From Nageia nagi (lineage: Eukaryota; Pinophyta), in NCBI GenBank assembly GCA_050084985.1, contig JBITNC010000001.1, positions 57,412,001 to 57,476,000 of the forward strand: a DNA stretch of 64,000 bases. The letters run 5' to 3'. The translations under genes and the position numbers were made by a program. The notes beneath the pieces were generated by a model. The model was not told where the DNA came from, did not search any database, and saw nothing but the letters and a program-made list of their open reading frames with translations. Of the stretch, positions 45,611 to 57,709 are shown piece after piece (positions within the stretch are counted from its first letter, which is position 1; each line of letters starts with the position of its first letter).

Positions 45611-47995
45611 ATGCCTCCACGTAGATGCTCCACTGGATGTTCTTGACCTATCCGGGAAGAGGTAGGGTTTTGTACTAACCTTCTTTTCTATTTTTTGTTT
45701 GTAGTTTGTAATTTACCCATTTAATTTAAAAATTGCAACCGTGAATGTTATTAAAAAACTATTTTGGTCATTTATATAGGATAAACTTTGTAGATTAGGC
45801 TTTTATTTGTGTTTTTTATGAAATTTTTTCTATTTTCGTCATGATCACCAACCTGAGCTGAGCGGATAACAAAAACACCGATGTTTGAATGTCGAACACC
45901 GATGATCGAGTGTTGAGGATTACAAATGTTAGTGTTTCAGTATGAAACACCATTTTTTCTTCTTTTTTTTTAACTAATTTTTAACATTATATAGGTTCGA
46001 GATGTTTTTGAACCTCGAGGTAGATATCCCTCAATTTTACAGGAGGGTAGAGGTTTTTTGGATCCTATCGATCATACCTTTTTCAGGTCCATTAGTTTTG
46101 GAGTGGGCCCATACATGGGTCGCATTCATTGGGACTATCCTCTGTTAGCTACATTATTAGACAGATGGGATGCAGTTACATGCACTTTTCATTTTCTGAT
46201 AGGGGAGATGACTATTACAGTAGAGGATATACATAGATTATATAGACTCCCCATTCATGGATGGAGGATTTTACCTATAGTTGATAGAGCAGGAGCTTTA
46301 CCTGTCGTTTCTTATTTATATGGAGCTGATCAGGTTAACACTATTATTTCTAAGATTCTATCAGGGGGCATCAGATATTATCAGTATTGGCTAGAGGATC
46401 AGCAGAGGATGATCTGATTTTCATATTTGATGGGATTGGTTCAGTGTTATGCTCTCCTTGATACTGGTAGTGGGAGGTTTCTGTCGTCATTGTTGCCTAT
46501 CATTGCAGATATGATACGAAATGGCATAGTGTACGCTTGGGCACCCACATTATTGGCCCAAATTTTATAGAGAGTTGTTCTTCTATTCACAGGGGCATAG
46601 GGCCTCTTTATCAGTCACCGTTATGTTACAGGCATGGGCCTACGAGCATATTGCTATGGCTTGTCCTTTAGGATTATTGATGCCTGGATTTGATAGCCAC
46701 TTGGATTATGTGGCTGATATAGTCAGATGGTGTGAGGACTATTATATTCATCCATTAGATGGAGTCCATCGAGATGTGGGCTATTACCACCACATGCTTA
46801 GTCACTTGATTCTCGATCAAGTGAGATTTAGACTTTACCGCTCATATCCTGTATGGAGAGAGCTTGCAATTGAGCTTACTGGCATCCAGTAGCCACATGT
46901 TTTGAGTGGTTGTAGGGTGGATTTTTTGGAGTACTTTCATTTTGAGCGGGTGCACTATCAGTTCGGTTTGATTTAGGATGTGCCTGCCCCAGCAGTGTTG
47001 TACCAGTGGGAGGGTACTATTTTAGCTGAGGGTGTACAACCACTAGTTTATGCAGAGCCTGATCTTGCTCAGGAGGAGAGACCATTAGAGGATGACATTA
47101 GAGAGGATGATGTAGGAGTATCTGAGGCTTTCAAAGCCTAGTGGGAGAAGGGAGATGATGGTATAAAGGGTCGATGCGTGCATCGGTGCATCGATGTTAC
47201 TGATGAGCTGGGTGCAGCAGCAGTAGAGGGAGAGGTAGGCAAGGAGCCTACAGGAGCGATGACCATGGGAGCTAAGGCTGCTGGTGAGGAGGTCATGGTG
47301 GATGCTCCTAAGGAGTTGGCTCTTAAGGAGGAGGCTATAGGTGTTGGTGAGGAGAGAGCTACCCCAGAGGGTACGCGCGGAGTCGAGGAGGCTCCTACTA
47401 CTCAGGTGATACTTTGCTAGGAGACATTTATGAGTTGAGACACTAGTTAGCACAGGCTCACTCATGTATGTACAGATACAAGGCTGAGTGGGATAGGTAT
47501 CGACATGAGAGAGATGAGGCCTGTTCTTCTCTACAGGGAGTTCAAGCCCATCAGTTCGATGTAACATCAGCTTCTAGGGGTGAGCCTTCAGTTTTCTGCC
47601 ATGGTATTTATCAACAGTAAGATTTTTACAGTAGTATAGTATAGTCATGGCTGATAGGTGTTCTAGCTTTTACTCTGGGGGCTCAGTATCCTATACCTCC
47701 AGATAGTTATATACCTATAGACATCTCAGCATACCAGGTAGGAAGTAGTGTACGGGGCATGATTGGATCACCTAACGGGACCCAGAGGTCTCAAGGTATT
47801 TCTAGCAGGAGTGGTACACCTTGGGCATCTCTTTTAGGGGCTGTTGGTTCAATCAAGTTACGAGAGGCTCAACGTCTGGGTAGTCCTATAGGATCTGTAG
47901 ATACTACTCCCGGTTAGAGCATCAGAGATACTGATAGATGGTAGAGATGACCTAGCAGTCCTAGCAGACCAGGTAGTGGTTGGGGCAGTTCATGA
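45611..47995 (+). pseudogene. Antisense plant-mobile-domain (PMD) gene in element E, with an intron, broken
   Basis: Exon 1 at 45611-45661 starts ATG CCT CCA CGT (MPPRRCSTG) and ends at GAAGAG/GTAGGG. Intron 45662-45994 (333 bp) ends TTATATAG. Exon 2 resumes in phase with VRDVFEPRGRYP. It then carries PMD hallmarks: WDYPLLATLLDRWDAVTCTF, FLIGEMTITVEDIHRLYRLP, later MLQAWAYEHIAMACP, ILDQVRFRLYRSYPVW and ELAIELTGIQ. Defects: TGA in exon 1 (where CGA would be expected), TGA at about 46416, a frameshift near 46570, further stops. The tail (acidic, A/G/E-rich, then SSPSRPGSGWGSS) ends at 47993-47995. PMD proteins are plant transposon-derived factors of the MAIN family; their job inside retroelements is unknown. 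Oriented opposite to E. Confidence 0.82.
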
Positions 47996-49900
47996 GGATA
48001 TTCTTTTCATGATGTTATCTTTCTATATGCTTATTGTACCCATGTAGTTTTATTTGATGATTTATTATGTTATGATGACCATTTACCGGACTGTTATGAT
48101 GTATAGATGGACCTTTGATATTCATTGTATTTGTATGATTCTTTATGATATATGATGTTATGATGACTTTCATTTTATGTATGGATGGGTATGATGTGAT
48201 GTTAGGTAGCTCATAATTATCTTTTAATTACTTGATGATGAATGGATGTTAATGATAGATGTAATTTCAAAATGTATGATGTATGATTATGAGGCTATCT
48301 TTTTATAATTTTCTAAATGGTGAAAAATACATATCAATAAATTAATTTGATGATGTTATCGATCCTCAAAAGTAATTTAATAATAAGTACGAATAAACAA
48401 TGAATCTAACTTATAATTTTAATAAGATAAGTTATTTAAGGACATAATTTTATTATATTTTCATGGAATCAGATGCATCATTTTCCGCACTTGGCAATTT
48501 TACAATAGACATAATGACATGACAAACTAATAACTTATGGATACATATGATCATTAACTTTGTCTTGGTCAGAGGAACAATAAATAATCATTCTTATCCT
48601 TTCCATAGAAAAGCAATTTTAATAATGTTCAATGGTAATGGATAATAGTGAAAATAACTTGACATGACACACTAGTGACTTATGAATGCATATGAACATT
48701 AACTTTATCTTGGTCAGGGGAACAATACATAATCATTCTTATCCTTTCCAAAGAAAAGCAATTTTAATAATGTTCAAAGGTAATGGATAATAGTAAAATG
48801 GATTGACATGACACACTAGTGAATAATGGATGCATATGAACATGAACTTTGTCTTGGTCAGGGGAACAATAAATAATCATTCTTATCCTTTCCAAAGAAA
48901 AGCAATTTTAATAATGTTCAATGGTAATGATATTCTTGAATGATTTAAAAAAATGACACAAGTGGTTCTAAACACAAACAACATGCAACTTATGACAAAA
49001 GATTAGGTGATTTTAGCTTAACGACCAAGTTATTATAACATCTACCTTATCTTTCTTTATTTCCAGATCTAATAACCTAAGATGATATCAAACAATATTG
49101 TTATATGTTGATAAGAGAATCTAAAAACTCTAGTGTGTGCAGTGAGATTCATTTCCCTTCTTAGATCATTTGAGATGAAATATCCTAGAGACATTAATAA
49201 GCTAGTCTATCCATATGAAATGTATAGAGGTCCATAGGAAAGAAGGTCGCTAACCAAAATGGACATATCACCACTCGTAAGGTATGCCCCATTGCCAGAC
49301 AGGTGTCCATAGCATCGATGAGGATTAACCCCTTGATCTCGCTATAACCCAAGAATCTGTGTAGCACTTTTTTTTTTGTCATCTCTTTTCTCTTTCTTCC
49401 TTTTTTTTTTTTATCAAATGATTCTTGGGTTCGAGATGAAGCGAATAATAGGATAGACACATAACTTTCACTCTTAATGTCTCTTAGAATGATTTCATTC
49501 AAATTCTCTTCGAATTTTTTAATGTTATAAGTGTTTGCAGTTTATGGATTTTCCCTCAAACACAAACTTTATGTTTTTCTATCATCTATGGTATATCATT
49601 TCTTTATGAAATAAAAGACAAAGTGAATGTGGTGATAACAAGGAGATTATTCTAAAATGACCTTTTCACACATTATACATTTACTGGATAACCACTTTTA
49701 CAATGACATGCAACATATACTTACATCATACAAGGGCAGGGCACCCTATTGCCAAGTGACCTCTAGATGTTTCCATCTAGGTAGATTTTATAATTTTTAT
49801 GTATTTTATATTTTCCAAATTTTTAGGGTTTTATAATTTTTCTATTTTTTTTTTTAGGATTTTATAATTTTTCTCGGGAATCTATTCAGGATGTGTTCAA
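47996..49900. other. Spacer between the PMD gene and the post-integrase ORF of element E
   Basis: AT-rich and non-coding. Contains a three-copy tandem repeat (48515-48940, separate entry) and T-rich runs near 49370 and 49840. The two genes converge on this spacer, so both would terminate here. An open frame at 49194-49502 (-) is not recognised and is probably chance. Confidence 0.55.
48515..48940. repeat. 144/145-bp tandem repeat, three copies, in element E
   Basis: TGACATGACACACTAGTGA recurs at 48515, 48660 and 48804. Each unit also includes CTTGGTCAGGGGAACAATA and CCTTTCCAAAGAAAAGCAAT. Copies are about 90% alike by eye. Confidence 0.85.
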
Positions 49901-49901
49901 A

Positions 49902-51065
49902 TCAAGTTTGAACTGCCTTAGGATTAAATGAGCAATGTGTTGAACTAAACAAAAAACTAAAATCTAATATCACTTGATTATGATAAATTTCGGGAACACA
50001 ATAATCTAAGTGTTCGAAAGTCACGGTTTGGGTGATTGAGATGATTCGTTCTTGATATCTTAAAGTCAGGTTGTGAGTACAATCAATTATGATTTTAGGC
50101 TTTTCTATGGGCCACAGGAGACAAAAATATATCATTAGATCATATTCTGATTTAGGAGAACACCCTAGTTCAAATGCGTCAATACAAATAATAGCTTGAT
50201 ATCCATTGAATTTGACATCCCAACCATAAGATTCACATGTATCATAGAATGTCAAGGCCAATTTTTGTTGAATTTCAATAGACATGGAAAAGATGTTTGA
50301 ATATAAAGAAGTAGGAATGTTACGAATAACTTTCATAAATAGATCTTTGTCATACCTACTTTCGAACCCAGGAAGATAATTTCCATTATTTTGTACTCTA
50401 TGTCCTTTTGATAATTTTTTGATAATCTCATTTCTAACTCTTATTTGATTTATCGTTGTAAGTTTAGCAATACGACAAGCTTGCTTTTTCTCTAATCTTC
50501 ATTGCCAAATTGTATGTCGCATTTGCATGCAAGAAAATCTATGAATTTGCCTATAATGTTGTTGTGATGTTCTAGGAGGAAAAGCCACAAAAGCATTTGA
50601 GAAGTCATAACTCACCCTTTTATGAGGTATATAAGGTAAAAGTTCATCCATCCATTCCAAGTTTTTAGTTAATTGTTCAACGCAGTTCATCCTAGCTAAA
50701 AGGAGTGAAGGCTTCATTAATTGACACCTTATGTTGATCCTTGGCATTCCATAAGGCCATTGTAGACAAAAGGCCATTATTTCTTGTGATATTCATTCCA
50801 TATGTGTGAAATAAATTTGTGGGCCTAAATTAATATAGGCTTCATATCCAAAGAAAGTGACTTCCCAACCAGTATTCCTACCACAAAACATATTATATGT
50901 TCTTTCATATTGCTCATCAATAGTCAACCATAAATAATTCAAGAGATCCATATCAAATTTATGTTTCAAATATGTTAATGCAAAGTCACCTGAATATCTG
51001 GGCGGTGGAACTCGTACTTGTGGTTGCACGAAGCTACCTTCAACAGATTCCTTTGCCAGATTCAT
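49902..51065 (-). pseudogene. Post-integrase ORF of element E with a duplicated unknown domain
   Basis: One minus-strand frame of about 390 codons, interrupted by a few stops (for example after FTHME near 50793 and after HTIWQ near 50499). I do not recognise the family. Two similar halves are visible. Half 1: TGWEVTFFGYEAYINLG, then IMAFCLQWPYGMPRINIRC. Half 2: YGWDVKFNGYQAIICID, then LMIYFCLLWPIEKPKIIIDC. Shared pattern: G-W-x-V-x-F-x-G-Y-x-A-x-I, then F-C-L-x-W-P-x-x-x-P-x-I-x-I-x-C. It lies just after integrase, in sense, where Tat elements can carry extra ORFs. No signal peptide or membrane segment stands out. Function unknown. Confidence 0.6.
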
Positions 51066-51179
51066 CTTTCTATTTTAATCATTAACACTTGACAAATATT
51101 AATATTTTTATTTATTTATTGTTTTAATAATAAAATAAAACAAAGGAAAACTAATATACACTTTTCCCCTTTTTTTTAT

Positions 51180-52333
51180 GTATAGAAGGGTCAGAGATGC
51201 ATGATATTTATAGGTTCACGCTCTTCATTTCCTTCTAAATCTGATAAATGATAAGTTCCCTTACCAAATTTTTTCTTAATGATGTACGGTCCTAACCAAT
51301 TTGGATTAAACTTGTCTCTAAGCTGTCGTTCTAGTCATGAAGTTTGTTGATTTTCTTTTAAGACCAAATCACCTATTTTCAATTCATGAATTAGAGACCT
51401 TTTATCAAAAGCTTATTTTATCCTCCTCTGATAAACACACATGTGCTCTAAAGCATTAATACATTTTTCATCTAAAAGCAATAATTGATCTAAGTGAGTT
51501 TGTCTTGCTTCCTCGTCAGCATTTTGCTCACTTAGATTTACTCTAAGGGATGGTATCTCAAGTTCTATGGGTAGGATGGCTTCTGTTCCATAAACTAAAG
51601 AGAATGGTGTTTCCCCAATGGGAGTGTGTATACTAGTATGATAAGCCCATAAGGCTTTCGGTATTTGCATATGTCAATCTTTATGAGAATCATTTACTAT
51701 TTTTGCTAAGATGTTCCGAATAGTTTTATTAGTAGCCTCTGCCTATCCATTACCTTGTGGATAATACGAAGTGGAAAAACTTTGTTTAATTTTATACTTG
51801 TCACATATATGTTTTACATCCTTATTTTTAAAATTCTTTCCATTATCCATAATTAATTGGTTTGGTATACCGAATCTACATATAATATAATTTTCTATAA
51901 ATTCAATGATTCGTGCACCCATGGTGGAAGTCATGGGAATAGCCTCTACCCATTTAGTAAAATATTCAGTTGCTGTAATGATGAACTTGTGTCCACCAAC
52001 GGATGTAGGTGTAATTTGTCCTATTAAATCTAAGGCCCATTTAGAGAATGGCCAAAGTGATTGTATAGGATGTAGCTCTTGAGACGGTTATGAAAATAAA
52101 TGAGCATATTATTGACATTTAAAGCACCTTTTAACATATTCACAACAATATTTTTCCATAGTAGGCCAATAATACCCCATCCGTATTAATCGCTTTACAA
52201 TTGCAACACCATTAAAATGTCCTCCGCATACTCCATCATGGACGGAGGATATAGCTTTTTTACTATCATTCCATTCAAGACATCTAAGTAATATACCATT
52301 GAAATTTCGTCGATGTAAGATATCCCCTATCAA
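51180..52333 (-). pseudogene. Element E integrase
   Basis: Open block 52333-52109 carries the H-H-C-C zinc finger (VHDGVCGGHFN, then YVKRCFKCQ). The catalytic core follows: WALDLIGQITPTSVGGHKF (first D), RFGIPNQLIMDNGKNFKNKD (second D), STSYYPQGNG, then a stop, AEATNKTIRN (the E). After HMQIPKALWAYHTSIHTPIG comes the C-terminal LIHELKIGDLVLKENQQ and LGPYIIKKKFGKGTYHLS. Stops are at 52109, after YYPQGNG and elsewhere. Triad residues are preserved. It would insert the cDNA; no chromodomain is seen, as expected for Tat. Confidence 0.88.
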
Positions 52334-52363
52334 GCAATATTTAGTTGCTTTGATTTTAAACGC

Positions 52364-52985
52364 TCATCGTGCTGATTTATTAAGGTGTGTAGGAGGAGTT
52401 CCAAATTTTAAAAAGTCTATCAATTCTTGGTACCAATTATCTTTATCCGTTACGTCAATATTTAATACACTTTGTTCTTCATCTTCCTGTTGTAATGATG
52501 ATTGAGACAATTGAATTATTTCAACTTGAATTGAAGATTTTTTAGGATCTTCTGGGATAAGAGATCCAATAGAAGCCATAGCATATGCAAATCTATTAGA
52601 TGATCTCGGTGCCACTTCTATACTAAATTGATCAAAAGATTTTAATAATTCCTCAAATAACGCTTTATACTTTTGAAGTAAAGGTTCTCTACATTGATAG
52701 ATTCCTTTCACTTGATTTACGATGAGTAAAGAATCTCCAATAATCTTAATTCTTTTGAGTTTTAATTTAATAGTGGTTTTCAATGCTAATATCAAAGCTT
52801 CATATTCCGCATTATTATTAGTACAAGGAAATTTAAGTTTAAACGAATACGGTATAGGGATTCCTTGCGGTGTTATAAATACAACACCTGCTCCACCACC
52901 TTGTTCACATCAAGAACCATCAAAGTGTATTATCATATCCCACTCATCTTCGGGTTCTACATGTATTTCAATTTCATCTAGTTGA
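52364..52985 (-). pseudogene. Element E archaeal-type RNase H (second RNase H)
   Basis: Begins near IIHFDGS, then a stop, EQGGGAGVVFITPQGIPIPY, FPCTNNNAEYEALILALK, IIGDSLLIVNQVKGIYQC and FSIEVAPRSSNRFAYAMASI. The DGS, E (NAEYEAL) and D (GDS) catalytic positions are visible. This extra RNase H is the hallmark of the Tat lineage and lies between the first RNase H and integrase. A basic linker (52520-52364) continues to integrase. Confidence 0.85.
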
Positions 52986-53009
52986 AATATCCCATCATTA
53001 GGTAATTCA

Positions 53010-53691
53010 ATGACAAGTGGTTTATTATCTTGTAACGGAGCATCAGCGAGATAGTCAGCAATTACTTATCCTTTTATTGATTTTTGTCCAATAAAATGCA
53101 AATCGAATTCAGTTAGGTGCATTATCCACTTTGCAGTTCTTGAATTTTGATAGGTTTTATTCATCATATATTTCAACGGATCCACTTTAGAGATGACATA
53201 CGTTGTATGATTAAGCATGTACTGTCAGAGTTTTTTAGTAGTGAAAACGACAGCAAGACATAATTTTTCCAAATATATATATTTAATCTCATAGCTCACA
53301 AGTGTTCTACTAAGGTAATATATAGCTTGCTCTTTATTATGTTCATTCTTCTGAGCAAGCATTGTTCCTAAGGTAGTTTCAATAGCAAAAATGTATATCA
53401 GAAAGGGTATATCTTTTCTTGGTGGACTTAATACAGGAGGAGATAATAAATATCTTTTAATTTCCTCGAAAGCATCTTGTTGCTCTTTACCCCAATGATA
53501 CTCTATCCCCTTTTTTAATAATTTTGTAAACAGTTTGCATTTATCTGAAAGTTGAGCTATAAACCTTCTGATGGCTTGTAACTTACCCTGTAAACTCTGT
53601 AATTATTTAAGATTCGTAGGAGGTGGCATGTCTACAACTGCCTTCACTTTATTAGGATCTATTTCAATTCCTCATTGAGACACAATAAATC
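53010..53691 (-). pseudogene. Element E RT connection and first RNase H
   Basis: Minus strand: GIEIDPNKVKAVVDMPPPTN, LQSLQGKLQAIRRFIAQLSD, EYHWGKEQQDAFEEIKRYLL, AIYYLSRTLVSYEIKYIYLE, KLCLAVVFTTKKL and the tail AKWIMHLTEFDLHF. These are the standard gypsy thumb, connection and RNase H motifs. A few stops (after VSQ, TNLK, TKKL). No large deletion is apparent. Confidence 0.85.
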
Positions 53692-54351
53692 CTAATAGTT
53701 TGAAGTTACACCAAAAACACACTTTTTTGGATTTAATCTTAGTTTATGTTCTAATAATCTATCCAAGACTTTAATTGGGTCTTTTCCATGATCTATTCGA
53801 TGTTTAGATCTAACCAAAAAATCATCAACATAATCTTCTACTATGTTGTGCATATAATCATGGAATATATAAGTCATAGCCCTTTGATAAGTTGCCCCGA
53901 CATTCTTTAATCCAAAAGGCATAACCTTATAACAAAAGGTAGCCCAAGGCGTTATAAAAGCCATCTTATGTTGATCTTCAGGAGCTATTTTTATTTGATT
54001 ATAACCGGAAAAGTCATCCATTAATGATAGCATATCATGTCCTGCTATCGAATCTACCAAGCTATCAATGCTAGGTAGAGGGAAATCATCTTTAGGGCAA
54101 GCTTTATTAAGATCATAGAAATATGTGCATATTCGTATTTTTCCACTTGGTTTTTTCACAGGTACCATATTAGATATCCAATTCGAATAATCTATAGGTT
54201 GTATAAATTTGGCTTCTAGTAATTTTTGAAGTTCTTCTTTTACCATTAATGCTATAGTAGGATGCATTTTACATAATTTCTGTTTAACTGGTTTAACATC
54301 AGACTTTAAGGCTAAATTATGCACTACTAGTTTAGGGTCTATTCCAGGCAT
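53692..54351 (-). pseudogene. Element E reverse transcriptase
   Basis: 220-codon open block: MPGIDPKLVVHNLALKSDVK, the start typical of Tat RT; FIQPIDYSNWISNMVPVKKP, NKACPKDDFPLPSIDSLVDS, LMDDFSGYNQIKIAPEDQHK, VMPFGLKNVGATYQRAM and VEDYVDDFLVRSKHR (YVDD at 53821-53832). The palm motif usually reading R-x-C-x-D-F-x-D-L-N is RICTYFYDLN here: the first catalytic aspartate is tyrosine (D-F changed to Y-F), so polymerase activity is probably lost. Best-preserved gypsy RT in the window. Confidence 0.92.
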
Positions 54352-55170
54352 GTTTGCATATGACCATGCGAATACCTTTTCTCATTCTTTTAATAAGGTT
54401 ATAATCTCTTCTTGTTCAATCTCCGTGAGATTTTCTCCTAATTGAATTATTTTAGGATTCTGAGAATTATTACTGATATTTATTTCTAAGACCTTTTCAA
54501 TAAGCATATGTGACCCTTCTTCTAATTGATTCAGTACTGATATCCAACCATTATCGTTAACACTATACTCTTCATCACATTCTTGAATTTGCTCATTCGT
54601 GCATACTTGATCTTTATAGGAATCAAATATGTAATCTACGTTTTTGAATTCATGTACCAAAGGATTGGGTGATATAAGAGAGAAATTGGAAATCATTTCA
54701 TCTGTAGGAGTATCGGCTATTATTTTGATTAAATTTTGATTTTCGTTGGCTTCATCTATTTGTTCATTATTTTGATCTTCAACATTATTCTCTTTTATTA
54801 TAACCATATTTACCAATGGTATATCGAAACATGGACTGATTGATGATTCGACATTTCTATTTATTTTTTCTTGTATATCACTTGGTGAGCATGAATGGAT
54901 CCAAGGTGGCTCAGTATTGTTTATGAAGAGCGCTTTGACCCTTTCTAAGACATCCATTCCACTTAACTATTCTTCTCTTATATCAACACTTTCTTGTACT
55001 ATGGATTCTTTCTCTAAAATCTCTTTATTATAATCCAAATTCTCTTCTTCTGAATTTTCTAATTTAGCAAGAATTTTACATTCATTTTGATAACCTAATC
55101 CCCTTTTATCAGTGGGATATTGATATCGTAATTCAATTATGTCTCGTGGACCTTGTTCATACCGACCCAA
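54352..55170 (-). pseudogene. Element E linker between protease and reverse transcriptase
   Basis: Acidic, asparagine-rich open blocks (54957-54382 and 55170-54967) in the pol frame, leading through EIEQEEIITLLKE and a stop into VFAWSYANMPGIDP, the usual entry to Tat RT. No catalytic motif is seen. It probably contributes to the N-terminal region of RT or is a spacer. Confidence 0.65.
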
Positions 55171-55585
55171 TCCTCGTCCTTGCCAATTACATTTGTTAAA
55201 ATATTTTAAGACATGTTCTTGAACAAGGCGATAAATATTTCATATCATTATCAAAATTTCCTTCATATGTTTGATTGGGTATTGTTGACACCGGATCTAC
55301 TATTCCTGCATATATAAACATGGTCTGATTAGGTGCCTCCCCTAAAGGTACTATTTGTCCAATCACACTAGGTGATTCAGATGTTTTACCTACTTCTTAT
55401 GATGAAGGTATATTAAACACTACATCATCTACATCATATTCTCCCATCCCTAAATCTATTAATTTAACTTTTATCGGATATGTATTAGATGAATCATTAT
55501 TAGATTTAGTATTCACTTGTTTTGATGAAGAAGCTCCATATTTTTCATCTAAAGTTTTAGCAACCCTTTCCCAAGTATTTTTATC

Positions 55586-56330
55586 CTATATGACTATATC
55601 ACTTTTTCCTTTTATGACTTCAGATTGATTTGTATTTTTGTTCATCAATATGGTTGATAAGTTAGGAGATGGTAATGTCACTTTGTTTGGATCGAAAATT
55701 AAATTACAATGTGAATAAGGATCTGGATCCTTAAACACACAATGAACTTTGTCTTTGTAGATGTATTTTAAACATCCATGGTAGGTTGATGGGACACATT
55801 GCATTTCTCTAATCCATGGGCATCCTAAAAGAATGTTGTATTGTATGATATTTCCTTCAATTATATGTAATAAAGTTTGCATGGTCTTAGCCCCTACTGT
55901 AATTAGTAGCACGATTGATCCCAAAGTTGAACACACTGCATCATTAAATACCCTAATTTGTAAAGAAGGAGCTAAGATAAGCAAATTTGACAAATTCAAA
56001 TTTTTATATGCAGCCTCTAAAATTATATTTATAGCTGAACCTTCATCTATCAAAATTCTTTTAAACAATTTCCCATCTACTTTACCCATTATATGTAAAG
56101 GTGGATCAAGTCCGCCTTGTCCATTGTTTTTTAATTTTTCTTGTTCGTAGAAGGTAATACTAGGTTATTGAGATATCTTCAAACTTTCAACTATTGAAAT
56201 AAAATTATCAAGGTTACTAATATCCACTTGAATTTCTTGTAGAATTTGATTCATAGCTTTCCTATAACTCCCAGACTGTTGTAATAGCTCAAATAAAGTC
56301 ATCTTAACCGGATACATCTTTAATTGTCAT
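55586..56330 (-). pseudogene. Element E protease
   Basis: The lead-in TLFELLQQSGSYRKAMNQIL and VDISNLDNFISIVES resembles the gag-protease linker of element C. The protease block (56089-55586) reads GKLFKRILIDEGSAINIIL, with DEG where the plant retropepsin has D-G/N-G; RVFNDAV, GSIVLLITVGAKTMQTLLHI, and the flap end NILLGCPWIREMQCVPSTYH (LLGRPW family motif). The residue after the catalytic aspartate being glutamate may or may not matter. A stop near 56167 lies in the linker. Confidence 0.8.
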
Positions 56331-56416
56331 TGAAGAGCACCCTTTATCGAAACCTTAGGTTGTTGTGGAGGAGGTATAGGTTGTATATTAATTGGATTTG
56401 ATATCGATTGATTTTT

Positions 56417-57709
56417 TCATGGGTTATCTTGTTTATCTTGATATTGTTGTGTTCTTGTAGCTATACCAATCATGTGTATTGAATCATCTACAGTCCCTAT
56501 AAATGGTGTATCCTTATCATTGCATGTATAATTCATTTGATTTGGGATAATCACCACATTGTTAGCCTGATGTGAAGGTAAGCGATTTTGATATATCCCT
56601 AAATTTTGATTTGAAGGCACAACAGGATTATCTACATCTATTTTTCCACTATCTATCAAGTCTTGAATTTTATGCTGTAAAGTTCGACATCTATTTGTCT
56701 TATGTCCCTTTTGTCTATGATAAGCACAAAATTCATTCTCCCTATACCATTTTTTCCCTTTAGCATCAATATTTTTAGGTTTTATATTAGGTAATGTAAT
56801 CATACCATTATCACATAATTTCTTAAGTATTTCAGATAATGGTTCTGATAATGGGGTAAAATTTCTCTTAGGCTTAGGTTCTACGTTTTCTTCAATTTTT
56901 GAAGCTTGACCAGAATATTCCATCATAGCTATTTGATTACTTTGTGGTTGTTTACTAGTGTTCTCATGTTGATTACCCTTCTTGTATTCCTTCTTCTTAA
57001 GCTTTAATTCTCCATCTTGAATTTTAACTCTTTCTATAACTACTGCCTATGCAATAGCTTCTTCAAAAGTCTTATGTTGTTGAATTTGGAGAACACTAGC
57101 TATTGGTCTTAGACAACTTTGACTAAATAATTTAACCAATTCTTCTTGTGGTATTGTATAAGGCATACTAGTAAGTATAGCTTGCCATCTTGAGATGTAA
57201 TCTTGTATAGTTTCATCGAAAAATTGTTGTAATCTTGTAAGATCTGTAATGGAATATTTTTCTTTAATATTGATTCTAAAGTGTTCAAGAAATTGATCAG
57301 CCAATTGTTCAAACGTATATAAACTATGTATAGGTAAACCATTATACCAATCCAAAGCTTGACCTGCGAGCATCATAGGGAACATATGTAACATCAATGA
57401 GTCATCATTGGCTATCTGATAACTAGAAAATGCGAATTTTCTCAAGTGTTCTTTGGGATCTTCTCTTCCTTTAAATGGTTCTATTTTAGGAAGTTCAAAC
57501 CTATAAGGTAATTTCTTTTTCAGAACACTTGGATGAATAGGCTCATTAAAAATGTTCTTGTAATTTAACTTCTTAAGCCCTTGAATATTCATCTCTTGAT
57601 TCATAAAATCCTTCATAAAGTCTTCTAATTTCTTATCAGTTCTTCGACCTTGAGTATGTCCATGATGTCTTCGAGTATTCGGATCCTTCTCTAAGATTGA
57701 TCTTGACAT
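56417..57709 (-). pseudogene. gag: Element E gag, capsid and nucleocapsid
   Basis: The capsid block 57709-57047 contains FELPKIEPFKGREDPKEHLR, MFPMMLAGQALDWYNGLP, FEQLADQFLEHF and LTRLQQFFDETIQDYISRWQ, the Retrotrans_gag pattern. After a stop, the block 56926-56417 contains WYRENEFCAYHRQKGHKTNR and a following C: the C-x2-H-x4-H-x4-C knuckle, as in C. In sense and frame with the coiled-coil part upstream and the protease downstream. It would coat the RNA in the particle. Confidence 0.85.

Noticed and set aside
47085-47567. 160-codon open frame on the minus strand
   Set aside because: It is the shadow of the GC-richer acidic tail of the PMD gene on the other strand; its translation has no known motif.
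49194-49502. 102-codon minus-strand frame with a lysine-rich run
   Set aside because: The lysine run comes from a T homopolymer, and there is no homologue I recognise and no supporting context.
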